Assembly (NCBI RefSeq): GCF_002843565.1
Contig: NZ_CP025257.1
Coordinates: 124,001 to 188,000 of the forward strand
Length of the DNA: 64,000 bases
Origin: Mesoplasma syrphidae
GTDB taxonomy: Bacteria; Bacillota_I; Bacilli_A; Mycoplasmatales; Mycoplasmataceae
Reading direction: 5' to 3'
Each line of letters starts with the position of its first letter. Positions within the stretch are counted from its first letter, which is position 1. The notes beneath the pieces were generated by a model. It did no database searches and was not told the DNA's origin. It saw only the letters and a program-made list of their open reading frames with translations. Position numbers and translations under genes: made by a program. This document shows positions 1-11,729 of this stretch, piece by piece.

Positions 1-81
1 TCATATTTGTATATGAAAGAAATTACAACTGCTCTTGCAGGTAAAAGAATATTTTTCCCTGTTTTGGGAAGAGGAAAATAA
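1..81 (+). CDS. C-terminal end of an unidentified protein
   Basis: An open frame runs in from the left edge and ends at TAA (79-81). The 26 visible residues finish with ALAGKRIFFPVLGRGK, a basic and hydrophobic tail that I cannot assign to a family. A terminator hairpin overlaps the stop codon, so this is a real gene end and not read-through noise. The coding strand matches the cls cluster downstream, but the terminator separates them. Confidence 0.6.
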   Translation, partial: SYLYMKEITTALAGKRIFFPVLGRGK

Positions 82-101
82 GCTTTTTGCTTATTTTTTT
101 T
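77..101 (+). terminator. Intrinsic terminator of the left-edge gene
   Basis: AATAAGC (77-83) pairs with GCTTATT (89-95) around a five-T loop and is followed by a T run. The left arm includes the stop codon. Confidence 0.8.
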
Positions 102-116
102 ATAAAGAGATATAAT
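87..116 (+). promoter_or_regulatory. Likely promoter of the cls cluster
   Basis: A perfect -10 box TATAAT lies at 111-116, with TTGCTT at 87-92 as a possible -35 (18-bp spacer). The -35 sits inside the preceding terminator. The first gene of the cluster starts 23 bp after the -10. Confidence 0.5.
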
Positions 117-139
117 TATTTTATAAAGGGAGAATAAAG

Positions 140-868
140 ATGAGAATTAAACGTAATATTACAGCGCGAATTTCTTACATCAAAACCAGAAACAAAAAGT
201 TTGACAAGTTTTTGCAGCGTAATGAAATTAATGACAAAGATTTTAACAATTTTTCTGTTATTGACAGTAAAAATATTCTTTTAAAAAACTTTATTCACTT
301 ATTACGTTTGGAAGAATTAAATGAGGAAATTCAAATGGATCATATTAACTTTGTTAAAATATGTTCTCGTTATTTATTTGCAACAACAATTAAGCAAGAT
401 AATGAAGAATTAATTCAAAATTTGGAAGCAACTATTTGAAAATTAGTATTGGAAAATAATTACGCATATTTTGTTGAAAATCTTGAGGAAAAAGTTTTAA
501 ATGAGAATGAATTTGAATTTTCAAAAATAGAAGTAAAAAAGTATTTTAATTTTCACAAAATTTATGCCTTAATTGGAAACGTATTTGCTGCACCTTTTTC
601 AGTAAAAGAGCGCAAAAGCTATTATGAATATGGTTACTATTTGGCGATGTATTTAAACTTGCATAACTTTATTAATAAAAATTCTGTTCATGACAATGTA
701 GATATGTTTTTAATTAAAATATTAGTTAATAAAAAAACAATCCAAGCAATTTCAGATCTCAGCCCTGACTTTTTTAATTTGTTTGTAATCAAAAATAATA
801 AATGAATTAATCATATAAATAAACGAAAACTCATTAAGGAGGCGCAAGAATATGAAGAAAAAAATTAA
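140..868 (+). CDS. Hypothetical cytoplasmic protein, 242 aa
   Basis: The frame is continuous through two TGA codons (437 and 803) read as Trp and ends at TAA 866-868. A purine-rich site (AGGGAG) precedes the ATG. The protein is rich in Lys, Asn, Ile and Phe, has a strongly basic N-terminus (MRIKRNITARISYIKTRNKK), and shows no signal peptide, membrane segment or catalytic motif that I recognise. Its last 17 bases overlap the start of cls, so the two are translationally coupled. Together with two other unknown genes downstream it forms a transcription unit around cardiolipin synthase. The function is unknown; a link to the membrane or to the ribosome is guesswork. Confidence 0.75.
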
Positions 869-2393
869 TATATTTTTAAGTATGTCTTTAATGTTCATTA
901 TTGTGTTCTTGGGAGTTATTCTTTTAGCAATTTTTCAAAATTGAACATTCTCACTAATTTTTTTAGGAGTATACGCTGCCTCAATTTTATTTACAATTGT
1001 AATTATTAGAAATAAGAGTCGGCGTTTTGAAACTCGCTTACGCTGAAGTATTTTTATTATAGCAGTCCCATTCGTTGGCATGGCATCATATATTTTATTT
1101 GGTCGTTCATATAAATATAAAACTGATAATGAATATCGCTACAAAAATTTTAGTGAATTTGCAACTAGTCATGATCGTGAAACATCAAGACATGCCTTAG
1201 AAACTTTGGCTAAAGAATCCCCACAATATAAGCGTGCATTTGTTTTAGGAAATAACTTACAAAACGATACAATTTACGACCAAACTAATACAAAATTATT
1301 GGATAATGGCGCAGATTTTGTTGTTAGCTTGTTTAGAGATATTAAAAAAGCAGAAAAATATATTTTGCTAAACTTTTATGTGATTAAAGATGGAGAGCTC
1401 TTAGATAATTTAGTAGCACTTTTAAAAAGCAAAGCGGCGCAAGGTGTTAATATTTATATAATTTATGATTTTACAGGATGTTATACAGACTTTAAATATG
1501 AAACTCAAACCAAGCTGCAAGAAGCTGGAATTCGCTTAGTACCATTTGCACCACTAAACTTGCCATGAATAAATTGAACAGCAAATTATCGTGACCATCG
1601 TAAGGATGTTTCTATTGATGGAAAAATTGGTTACATTGGTGGAATTAATTTAAGCGATGAGTATATTAATATGAGTAGCAAATTTGGTTTTTGAAATGAT
1701 GCACACGTAAGAATTGCTGGAGCAGCTGTTCAAGGAATTGAAAAAATTTTTGCTAGCGATTGAAATTTTTGTCATCGTCAACAAGAACGAATTACAGATT
1801 TAGAGCCAAGTGTTGGTACTTTACATTCAATTGAAAATTATTCAAATGACTTAACTCAAATTGTTTCTTCTGGACCCAATCATAATACACCGATGCATTT
1901 TGATTTAATGATGAGTTTAGTGAATTCTGCTCAAAAACGAATTTGAATTTCTTCTCCATATTTCGTACCACCAGTAGAGTTGATTAACGCCCTATGTACG
2001 GCAGCTAAAAGTGGGATTGATGTTAAACTAGTTATTCCTGGTAAAACAGATAAGAAATTGCTGTTAGAAGTTTCTAAGCGCTGAACACGTCAATTATTTG
2101 AAGCTGGAGTAAGAATATACTCAATGAATAATACCTTTAATCATACCAAAGCTTATTTATTTGATGACAATATAGCTTTTATCGGATCAACTAATCTGGA
2201 TTTTAGAGCTTTCTTTTCAGATCAACAAACTATGGCTCTGATTAAGTCTGAAACTTTTAATAAAGAGCTAGAAACTAGATTTTTGTGAGATTTTTCAAAA
2301 TCATTTGAGTATACTTTTTTACCAAACGATGAGCTTCCAACAGGAAAAAAAGTATTAGTAGCAATGTTCAATATTATTTCACCATTGTTATAA
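852..2393 (+). CDS. cls: Cardiolipin synthase (phospholipase D family)
   Basis: The enzyme joins two phosphatidylglycerol molecules to form cardiolipin at the membrane. The 513-residue product has two N-terminal hydrophobic segments (about residues 8-30 and 35-50) and a third near 72-80, then two HKD signatures. The first lies around H249 (DHRKD, then [13 protein letters not shown]) and the second around H431 ([10 protein letters not shown], then [11 protein letters not shown]). Both histidines and both lysines are present, so the enzyme should be active. The start at 852 follows a strong AAGGAGG site. It overlaps the upstream hypothetical gene by 17 bases and a further unknown gene follows 30 bp later. 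Eight or more TGA codons encode Trp. Confidence 0.95.
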
Positions 2394-2423
2394 ATTAAAC
2401 GGTAATGAGAGAGAAGGGATATC

Positions 2424-3017
2424 ATGAAGTTTAAAAAAATTATTTACCAAAAAGTTAATTCAACTTACCATGATTTTAAATTGTTAGATGGTTTAAAATT
2501 TTATAAAAGTTATAGATTTTTTTTAAAAAGCAATCAAATAATTACGAATTATTCACAAATCATTGAGGTTTTGAAAATTATTGATAATTTGCGCTTGGAG
2601 GAACCTATATTTAAAATGGAACTTGAAAAAATTCACAGTTTATTTTTATCTTACTTAGAAATAATGGTGAGCCTTGATAAATTTTCAACTTTAGAAATAG
2701 TCAATAGAAATTATTTAAATAATTTTGCTGTGAGATTTTATGGAAAATATAGTCAGCAATTTCTTGAGTTTGAAATACCGGAATTAACTAATTGAATCAC
2801 TACGATGTTTAATAATGAAATTGTTGAGTTTGACTTGAGTTATTATTTAAAAATCTATAAGAACTTGAACGAACTAATTAAAGTAAGTTTTCAAAAAGCA
2901 ACTTTTGATGGGAAGAGTAAATTGGCAAACTTTTATTGGGACTTAGAAAAACAGGTTCCAATATTGAACTTACTTAATAATTTGACTGAAATAAATATAC
3001 AGCAGGGAGAAAAATAA
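2424..3017 (+). CDS. Hypothetical protein, 197 aa
   Basis: The frame is open from ATG 2424, preceded by GAGAGAAGG, to TAA 3015-3017, with one TGA Trp codon at 2793. The protein is mostly helical in appearance, rich in aromatic residues and Leu/Ile/Asn, and has no signal peptide or known motif. It sits 30 bp after cls and 3 bp before the next unknown gene, so it belongs to the same transcript. Its composition resembles the gene at 140 but I see no convincing sequence relation. The function is unknown. Confidence 0.72.
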
Positions 3018-3020
3018 ATA

Positions 3021-3551
3021 ATGCTACAAGAATCTTGCATCAATTGAGGACAAATAATGTGTGAGTATTTTAATGTTCGTGAATATATGTGAAATGATAA
3101 TTCGACAATTTATTTAGTAGAAGAGGCAAAAACGGATAGAGAACATACTTTGTTTGAATTTGTAGGCGTTCGATATTATTTGTGCGAGAAATGTTATTTA
3201 AGTTATCTAGAAATAGATGAAAATTTTTTTAAACTTGCTAAAGCTATTAATTATTCTAAAAAGCTAGATTTGGATAAAATCCCTGCTTTTGCTAAAACAT
3301 CACAAAGATTTGTTGATTTAAGGCAATGTAAGAAAGTTGTAAATGAGAATTTTAAACTTTTGCGATTTGATATTAAAGAACTAAAAGAACAGCGCAAAAG
3401 ATTAAGTCAACTCAATGAAGATGATTATCAAAGATTGCTTGGAGAATTTAATGATTCACCATTAAGAATTAATGGACGCGAGGCAATGAACATTTCTTTG
3501 AAAGAACGTTTAAAAATCACTGATTTAATTTTAGAAAATTTAATAAAATAA
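3021..3551 (+). CDS. Hypothetical protein, 176 aa, with a C-terminal charged helix
   Basis: The start ATG 3021 follows the previous stop by 3 bp with GGGAG upstream. Two TGA codons are read as Trp. An internal CEKC pair (about residue 55) could bind metal but has no partner pair that I can see. Residues about 100-176 are highly charged and helical (KELKEQRKRLSQLNEDDYQR). There are no membrane segments. It is the last gene of the cls unit and is closed by a terminator overlapping the stop. The function is unknown. Confidence 0.72.
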
Positions 3552-3576
3552 TTCTTTTAACAGGATTATTTTTTTG
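3546..3576 (+). terminator. Terminator of the cls cluster
   Basis: AAATAATTC (3546-3554) pairs, with one G-T wobble, with GGATTATTT (3563-3571), followed by T residues. It overlaps the stop codon of the last cls-cluster gene. Confidence 0.7.
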
Positions 3577-3593
3577 TTAAAAAACTGTTTATC

Positions 3594-3623
3594 TTGCATT
3601 TTATTTCATATATAATATATATT
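3594..3623 (+). promoter_or_regulatory. Promoter of the str operon
   Basis: TTGCAT (3594-3599) and TATATT (3618-3623) are spaced by 18 bp. A perfect TATAAT also lies at 3611-3616 and could be the true -10 with a poorer -35. A short inverted repeat GTGTG/CACAC follows in the leader, then GAAAGGAGG before rpsL. Confidence 0.55.
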
Positions 3624-3667
3624 GTGTGAGTTCGATACACACGGCAATGTGAAAGGAGGAATATTCT

Positions 3668-4081
3668 ATGCCTACAATTAATCAATTAGTAAAAACTAAC
3701 CGTAAAGCTAAAACTTGAAAAACTAAAGCGCCTGCCTTAAACCGTGGGGTAAATACTTTAAAGAAAAAAGTTACTAAAGTTTCAGCTCCACAAAAAAGAG
3801 GGGTATGTACACGTGTCGCTACAATGACACCTAAAAAACCCAACTCAGCGTTGCGTAAGTACGCTCGTGTTAGATTGACAAACGGAATGGAAGTAAATGC
3901 ATACATCCCAGGAGAAGGACACAACTTACAAGAACACAGTGTTGTCTTAATCAGAGGAGGACGTGTTAAAGATTTACCTGGGGTACGTTACCACGTTATT
4001 CGTGGAACTTTGGATACTCAAGCTGTAAACAAACGTATGCAATCTCGTTCATTATACGGAGCTAAAAGACCTAAAAAATAA
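3668..4081 (+). CDS. rpsL: 30S ribosomal protein S12
   Basis: S12 lines the decoding centre of the small subunit. The 137-residue product has the usual PTINQLV start, the [15 protein letters not shown] loop with the lysine whose mutation gives streptomycin resistance (wild type here), and the GVRYHVIRG segment. The ATG follows a strong GAAAGGAGG site. It is the first gene of the str operon and is followed by rpsG after 91 bp. Confidence 0.98.
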
Positions 4082-4172
4082 TTTTTAAAAATTATTTCAT
4101 CAAACTATTAATGTCGTGAAAATACGAACCACAATAGTATCAAAACAATAAAAAAAGAAAGGGGACACAATC

Positions 4173-4640
4173 ATGCGTAAAAATAGAGCTGAAAAAAGAG
4201 ACGTTTTGCCAGATCCAGTGTATAACTCAAAATTGGTTACACGTGCTATCAATAAAATTATGTTAGATGGTAGAAGAGGAACTGCTCAAGGGATTATCTA
4301 TGAAGCATTTGATCTTATTAAAGAAAAAACTGGTGAAAATCCAATTGATGTTTTTAACAAAGCAATTACAAATATTGAGCCACATTTAGAATTAAAAGTT
4401 CGTCGTATCGGGGGAGCTAATTATCAAGTACCAGTTGAAGTTTCAGACGAAAGAAAAGTCACTTTAGCATTACGTTGATTAATTAACTATGCAAGACTTA
4501 GAAATGAAAAAGTTATGACAGTTAAATTAGCAAACGAAATTATCGATGCTTCAAACAACATGGGTGGATCAGTTAAAAAACGTGAAGATACACACAAAAT
4601 GGCAGAAGCTAACAAAGCCTTTGCTCACTACCGTTGATAA
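4173..4640 (+). CDS. rpsG: 30S ribosomal protein S7
   Basis: S7 nucleates assembly of the head of the small subunit and contacts mRNA and tRNA at the exit site. The 155-residue product begins [15 protein letters not shown] and carries the conserved GRRGTAQ and [11 protein letters not shown] segments. Two TGA codons (4476 and 4635) encode Trp, the second directly before the TAA stop. The start follows AAAGAAAGGGG. In many bacteria S7 represses its own operon through the rpsL-rpsG spacer; the 91-bp spacer here could hold such a site but I see no clear conserved structure. Confidence 0.97.
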
Positions 4641-4674
4641 TTATCAACCAAAAATATTAGAATAGGAGAAAATT

Positions 4675-6744
4675 ATGTCAAGACAATATAGTTTAAAAGA
4701 CACTCGTAACATTGGGATTATGGCCCATATTGATGCGGGTAAAACTACAACTACTGAACGTATCTTATTCCATACAGGTAAAATTCATAAAATTGGAGAA
4801 ACTCATGAGGGTGCTTCACAAATGGACTGAATGGCTCAAGAACAAGAACGTGGTATTACTATTACTTCAGCTGCCACTACTGCTCACTGAAAAAATCACC
4901 GATTCAACATTATTGATACTCCTGGACACGTAGACTTTACAGTTGAAGTTGAGCGTTCATTAAGAGTTCTTGATGGAGCAGTTGCTGTTCTTGATGGTCA
5001 ATCAGGAGTTGAACCTCAAACTGAAACTGTTTGAAGACAAGCAACTACTTACCGTGTTCCTCGTATCGTTTTTGTAAACAAAATGGACAAAACAGGAGCT
5101 GACTTCATTTATTCAGTTAAATCAATTGGTGACCGCTTGGGAGCTAAAGCTGCACCAATTCAATTGCCAATTGGAGCTGAAGAAAATTTTTCAGGAATTA
5201 TTGACTTAGTTGAAATGAAAGCCTGACACTTTGATGGTAAAGCTGATGAGATTGCTCAGGAAATTGAAATTCCTGCAGATTTATTAGACCAAGCTAAAGA
5301 CTTAAGAAGTCAACTAGTTGAAACTGCTGTTGAGTACGATGAAGAATTAATGATGAAATTCTTAGATGGTGAAGAAATTACTATTCCTGAATTAAAATCT
5401 GCAATTCGTAAAGGAGTTATTGGTGCTGAATTTTTCCCAGTTTTAGCTGGATCAGCATTTAAAAACAAAGGGGTTAAATTATTATTGGACGCTGTTGTTG
5501 ATTATTTACCTTCACCATTAGACGTACCTGCAATTAAAGGGGTATTACCAAATGGAGAAGAATCAGAAAGACATGCAGATGATAACGAACCATTTTCTGC
5601 ATTAGCATTTAAAGTCATGACAGATCCATTTGTTGGAAAATTGACATTCTTCCGTGTATATTCAGGTGTACTTGAAAAAGGAAGTTATGTATTAAACTCA
5701 ACAAAAGGTCAAAAAGAACGTGTTGGGCGTATTTTACAAATGCATGCCAACAACCGTACAGAAATCGAAGTTGTTTATGCTGGAGATATTGCTGCAGCTG
5801 TTGGATTGAAAAATACTACAACTGGAGATACTTTAGTTGACGAAAAACACGAAATTATCTTAGAATCAATGATTTTCCCTGAACCAGTTATTCAGCTAGC
5901 ACTAGAACCAAAAACTAAAGCTGATCAAGAAAAAATGGGAATTGCTTTAAACAAACTTTCAGAAGAAGATCCAACTTTTAGAACTTATACTGATGAAGAA
6001 ACAGGACAAACAATTATTGCCGGAATGGGTGAATTACACTTAGACATTATTGTTGATCGTATGAGACGTGAATTTAATGTTGAAACAAACGTTGGAGCAC
6101 CTCAAGTTTCTTACCGTGAAACAGTTAAACAACCGGCAAAAGCTGATGGTAAATATGTTAAACAATCAGGAGGACGTGGATCATACGGTCACGTTGTTAT
6201 TGAGTTTGAACCAAACCATGAAAAGGGATTTGAATGAGTTGATAAAATTACAGGAGGGCGTGTTTCAAAAGAATATATTAATGCTGCACGTACTGGTTTA
6301 GAAAACGCTTTACAAAATGGTATTTTAGCAGGATTCCCAATGATCGATGTTAAAGCAACAATCGTTGATGGATCAATGCATGATGTCGATTCAAATGAAA
6401 TGGCATATAAAATTGCTGCTTCATTGGCATTAAAAGAAGCTGTTAAAAAAATGAACCCAGTTATTTTAGAACCAATCATGAATGTTGAAGTTACTGTTCC
6501 TGATGAATACTACGGAGATGTAATGGGAAATATTTCATCTAAACGTGGATTAATTGAAGGTTCAGAACAAAGAGGAAACGCTCAAACAATTAAATCAAAA
6601 GTTCCTTTGACAGAAATGTTTGGGTACGCAACAGAACTACGTTCATTTACACAAGGACGTGGAAACTATACAATGATCTTTAGTCATTATGCTGAAGCAC
6701 CTAAATCAGTTGCTGAAGAAATTATTAAAAAATCAGGAAAATAG
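4675..6744 (+). CDS. fusA: Elongation factor G
   Basis: EF-G is the GTPase that drives ribosomal translocation. The 689-residue length is typical. The P-loop AHIDAGKT is at residues 17-24, followed by switch [10 protein letters not shown] and the NKMD guanine motif. The C-terminal domains IV and V are complete up to residues EEIIKKSGK. The start follows AGGAGAAAATT. It is the third gene of the str operon, 34 bp after rpsG. Confidence 0.98.
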
Positions 6745-6800
6745 TTTTTTAAAAAAACTCAAATCTGTTTAAAATATATTAAAATTATATAAATTAAGCA

Positions 6801-6820
6801 GTCGCCCCTACGGGGGCGGT
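6801..6820 (+). promoter_or_regulatory. GC-rich UACG-loop hairpin in the tuf leader
   Basis: The block GTCGCCCC pairs with GGGGCGGT around the tetraloop TACG. It has six Watson-Crick pairs (6803-6808 with 6813-6818) and two wobble pairs outside. The C(UACG)G loop is of the very stable UNCG class. No T run follows, so it is not an intrinsic terminator. It lies 60 bp before the tuf start in an otherwise AT-rich 135-bp spacer, which suggests an mRNA-stabilising, processing or regulatory role. Confidence 0.7.
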
Positions 6821-6879
6821 AAAGGTACTAGAAAGTAAATCTAAATACCGCTATATTAATTTAAAAGGAGACCAAAAAT

Positions 6880-8067
6880 ATGGCAAAAGAATTATTCGAC
6901 CGTAGTTTACCTCACGTTAACATTGGTACAATTGGACACGTTGACCACGGTAAAACTACTTTAACTGCTGCAATTACTAAAGTATTAGCAGAACAAGGTG
7001 GAGCAGAATTCAAAGATTACGCAAACATCGATAACGCACCTGAAGAAAGAGAACGTGGGATTACAATTAATACATCTCACGTTGAATATAAAACAGCAAA
7101 CAGACACTACGCACACGTAGACTGTCCAGGACATGCCGATTATGTTAAAAACATGATTACTGGAGCTGCACAAATGGATGGAGCTATCTTAGTAGTAGCT
7201 GCAACTGATGGGCCAATGCCTCAAACAAGAGAACACATCTTACTTTCAAGACAAGTTGGAGTACCAAAAATTGTTGTTTTCTTAAATAAATGTGACATGG
7301 TTGATGATGAAGAAATGATCGACTTAGTTGAAATGGAAGTTAGAGATTTATTATCTGCTTACGAATTTGACGGAGATGGAGCACCAGTTATCCGTGGATC
7401 AGCTTTAGGAGCATTAAATGGTGATGCTAAATGAGTTGGAGCAATTAATGAATTAATGGCTGCAGTTGATGAATACATCCCAACACCAACTAGAGATGCT
7501 GACAAAACTTTCTTAATGCCAGTTGAAGACGTTTTCACAATTACTGGACGTGGAACAGTTGCTACTGGACGTGTTGAACGTGGAACAGTTAAAGTTAACG
7601 AAGAAGTTGAAATCGTTGGATTACACGAAGATGCAACTAAAACAGTTGTTACTGGATTGGAAATGTTTAGAAAATTATTAGACTTTGCTGCTGCAGGGGA
7701 CAATGTTGGAGCTTTATTGCGTGGAGTTGACCGTGATACTATTGAACGTGGACAAGTTTTGGCTAAACCTGGAACAATCAAACCACATACAAAATTAAAA
7801 GCATCAGTTTATGCTTTAACTTCTGAAGAAGGTGGACGTCATAAACCATTCTTTAATAATTACCGTCCTCAATTTTACTTCCGTACAACTGACGTAACTG
7901 GTGAAGTTACTTTACCAGCTGGAACAGACATGGTTATGCCTGGAGATAACGTTGAATTAGAAATAACACTAATTAAACCTGTTGCGATTGAAGAAGGAAC
8001 AAAATTCTCAATCCGTGAAGGTGGAAGAACTATTGGAGCTGGAACAGTTATTGGAGTTATTGCTTAA
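6880..8067 (+). CDS. tuf: Elongation factor Tu
   Basis: EF-Tu delivers aminoacyl-tRNA to the ribosome. The 395-residue length is normal. The P-loop GHVDHGKT is at residues 19-26, with [16 protein letters not shown] and GSAL as the other GTPase motifs. One TGA (7432) encodes the conserved Trp. The start is set by AAAAGGAGA. The gene is 135 bp from fusA with its own structured leader and ends in a good terminator. Confidence 0.99.
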
Positions 8068-8095
8068 TAATTTCAGCAAATTTATAAATTACTTT

Positions 8096-8118
8096 AAAAA
8101 GGCCTTGTGCCTTTTTTT
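8096..8118 (+). terminator. Terminator of tuf
   Basis: AAAAAGGC (8096-8103) pairs with GCCTTTTT (8109-8116) around CTTGT and continues into a T run. Confidence 0.9.
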
Positions 8119-8172
8119 ATTTGTGAAAAACATTTAAAATCTTACTAATAATAAAAGACAAAGGAAGAAACT

Positions 8173-11100
8173 ATGAGACTTAAATTACTACTTAAACAAT
8201 CGATTAATGATTTTTGAAGCAAAAAGCTTTTATATCTTTCCTTTACGTTATTTTTATCAATTGCATTGTCACTAGTTTTGGGATTGTTTTCATTTATTAC
8301 ATATTTTAGTGATGTTAGTAACAAAATTCTTGGCGATCACAATCATAATATTCGCTTACAAAATAATTTTCAAGTTGCCAAAAAGGGAACGTCTTTAAAC
8401 AAAGATAATAACTTTTGAATCGATGAGGACAATCAAGTTCGAGATTATGTTTTTAACATTTTAGATGAAGCAAAATTTTTTGATGATCCTGGTCTTAAAG
8501 AAAAATATAAAAGCTCCGATGAGCAAAAAGCTTTAGCTGCTGACTTTGTTGATCTTGAGGGAATAACTCATAATTGAACAAATGTTTATACAGATGAAGA
8601 AGTCCTGAACTATTATAAAGAATTAACATTAGATCGAGTTAAAGACTTGCGCCTTTTAACTAAGAGTTTCTTAAACAATTCTACTAAAGTATCAGATAAT
8701 TTAATTACAAAGTTTTTTTATGAACGTTTTAATCCTCGCTTTAATGGCACAGGATTTTCAGATTCTTATGCAACTTTGAACTACGACATATCAACCCAAC
8801 CACTTGCTAAGGCACCAAAATTAGCATTAAAAGTTACTGGAAATCATCGTCAGTGATTTGCAACTGAAATGGAATATCAACAAGCACAAAGTCAGTTTAA
8901 GTTAAATGCTATGAATGATATTTATATTGATGGAGAAATTAATTTTCGCAATTTAAATGATGAACAAAAGTCGGCTCTTGATGAAGGTCGCTTCGTGTAT
9001 GTTTCTCCAAAATATTTGAAAGAACAGAATTATCAAATAGGAAAGTTTATTAAACTAAAAGCGGCGAATAATACGAAAAAAGATACTGAGTTTCTAATTG
9101 CTGGAACAGCAATAGACCGTTTTTCTATTATTAAAGAGGGTGATCAAGCATCTCAAAACTTACAGGGATACCTATATATGTCAGCACAAGGCTATGAAAA
9201 AAATTATGCCAACTTGAGTTATGGATGAAAAAATATTTTTTTCTATGACTCAATTAATTCTAATGAGCAGGCTCAAAAAAATGTCGAAGAAGAAGTTAAT
9301 CAAATTTTTAAAAGCTCATCAAATTATGAAAAATTCCTAATGTTTAGCAATCAGTATCAAAGTTGAAGTTCACCATTCGTGACTAGACAAGCCTTAGTTA
9401 TTATGTCACTTATTTGTTATGCAACTGGTGGATTAGTGGTTTTATTAACGATATTAGTGTTTTTCTTTATTACTGATCAGTTTATCAAAATGCAACGTCA
9501 AACGCTATTCTTTTTAAAGTCCTTAGGAGAAAGGAAAATGCGACTAGCGTTATTGACAACATTTGCTGTTTTAATTCCCTTGATAGTTGCTTTAGGCTTT
9601 TCACTCTTGGGTGCAATTTTGGTAAATGGATTTATGACAAATGCCGTTGCTTCTACATACTTAATTGCTTTCCCAAAACTTAGTTTAAATATCAAAATGA
9701 CTTTGGGAACCGGATGCCTAATTTTAATTTTATTGTCAATGTTTTTTATTATCAATTTGCTAATTATTAATGGTAAAACTTTGACGTTATCTGGAATGAA
9801 TTCTACTAAAACACCAGCGCCAATATTTATGAAAATTAAATCTAAATTGCCGCTGATTTCAAGTAAGACCAGAATCGGACTATCGTTTGCAATTAAAAAT
9901 GTTTATAAAAATTTGGTCACTTTTGTAATTTTAACGCTAAGTTTTACAATAATTTTATTTTCAATTCAATTCAATAAGTCAGTTGATTATGCTTCAAAAA
10001 TTGGGTCGCTTCATAATGCTCCTTATAATTCTGTTAAATACGCTAGCAACGAAAATATTTTTTATAGTCCAGATTATAAAGAAAAGTATGGTCTTAACTA
10101 TTCAACAGATATTGTTTATGACCTAAAAGAATTAAATTCAATTGATGATATGGACGAATTTTTAGAAATTAGTGTGGCATCAATTATTGATTCTAAAATT
10201 GGAAGTCAGCAGCCTACAAATATTAGCAATTACTATTTATCTTCAAATGTGGTCAACGAAATTATTAGTTTGGATGCAACCGAGTTTGATGAGATCATAA
10301 AAGTCAAAGTTAAAAATATTCCTCAACTGGCTGCCCTTTATGAAAAAAATCGAGCAAAAATTTTGGAATCATTTAGCGACTTTAAAGAGCAAATTGATAA
10401 GACTATCGAGAGTATAAAACTAATTGGAGGCAATGAATTAGAGCTTAACCTTTTATTTGGTAAGCAATACATACCATTAGACAGTCGCAGTTATTGAACT
10501 AATGACATAAGTCTTTCAGGAACAAAATGAGATTTAATTATTGGTCAGGGAGCTTCAAGAAAGCGCCTAGATAGCTATAAATTTGCGCTACCCGAAGTTT
10601 CTAAAAAAACATCATCAATTTCCACTTTGAATAGAAATGAAACTTATACAGTAGACCAAATAAAAAAAGTTGACAAAGTATTGGATGTTGAGATATCGCT
10701 AAATTTGGCAAATTTATTTAATTATCGAGTAGGAGATTATATAAATTTTAGTATGAATGGTTTATATGATGATTTAGGAGAACCAATTTCTGTACCCAGT
10801 AGAATTGTTAACATTCAAAAAACTGAAGTTGCTAAATCGATAATATATTTTGATAAGGATGACTACTTATTATTGGCAAAAGAAGCTGTTGTTGAGCAAC
10901 TTCATGACAAAAATTTAGCCGTTGCTTTAGCTGTGGCAAGAATTGATGAGTTGATTCAACGCTCAAAAGCTGATTCAACAGGGACGTTTTTAAATAACAC
11001 TGTATTTTCAAAAACCAACTTGCCTTGAAATATTCAATATATTACGCTTCCAAAAGTTAATAACAATCAATTAACAAATGACTGAGAAATTGAAGAAGCA

Positions 11101-11640
11101 GAAGATTTTAGTGATTTTGGAAAAAGTGTTGTCAACTATTATAACAAAGATCAGACAAAAGAATACTTTGAAGCTTTTAGTAGGAATACAATGGTATATT
11201 CATTAATGCAACAAGCCATTAAACAAAAAGCACAAGAGTATACTGAAATTATGCAAAAATTTTCTTATATTGCGATTGCTATTACAATTTCAATTTCAAT
11301 AATTGTGGTAATGTTAATACTGCTAGAAAATCGACAAATTGTTTTACTATTTAAAGCAATGGGATATCGTTCAAAAGAAGTTAACATGTATTTGGTAGGT
11401 GGATATATTTTGTCGGGAATTCTAGCGTTGATTGTAAGTTTTTGAATTTCATCTTCGCTAATATATATAGCTTCTCCAATCATTCAGCAAGCCATTTCAG
11501 TTACTTTGATTTTTGTATGATCAAGTCAATTAGTAATTACAGGAATTCTCATGTTGTTATTTTTTATAACGTTAGTTGTAGGTTCGATAATCGGATATAC
11601 CAAAAAACAACATCCAAAAGATGCTTTTTCAATATTGTAA
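8173..11640 (+). CDS. Giant FtsX/MacB-type ABC transporter permease
   Basis: One frame of 1155 residues runs from ATG 8173 (AAGGAAG upstream) to TAA 11638-11640, with about a dozen TGA Trp codons. An N-terminal membrane segment (about 20-45) is followed by a large extracytoplasmic region and a four-helix FtsX-like block at about 405-530. A second soluble region ends in another FtsX-like block at about 1020-1155 with the family motif FKAMGYRSKEV. Members of this family act with a separate ATPase and move lipids, lipoproteins or peptides or transmit force; none act alone. No ABC ATPase of the matching type lies next to it. A second, longer relative occurs at 44267. The substrate is unknown. Confidence 0.85.
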
Positions 11641-11692
11641 AAACTTTAAGAGTTTGCTACAAAAGAAACTTATATTAAAAATAACAAAGTGA

Positions 11693-11698
11693 TATAAT
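11693..11698 (+). promoter_or_regulatory. -10 box upstream of pepA
   Basis: A perfect TATAAT lies 31 bp before the pepA start. The -35 region (TTATAT around 11670) is weak. Confidence 0.45.
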
Positions 11699-11729
11699 AA
11701 ATAACAATAAGTAGAAAAGGGGTAATAAT

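Noticed and set aside
7359-7781. Minus-strand frames inside tuf, pepA, rplB and other genes
   Set aside because: They lie opposite strongly conserved genes, have no ribosome binding sites and resemble no proteins; they are shadows.
8173-11640. Chains of short frames as broken pseudogenes
   Set aside because: All pieces are in one frame and are broken only by TGA, which is Trp in this code; the same holds for fusA, secY, alaS, leuS and the giant permease at 44267.
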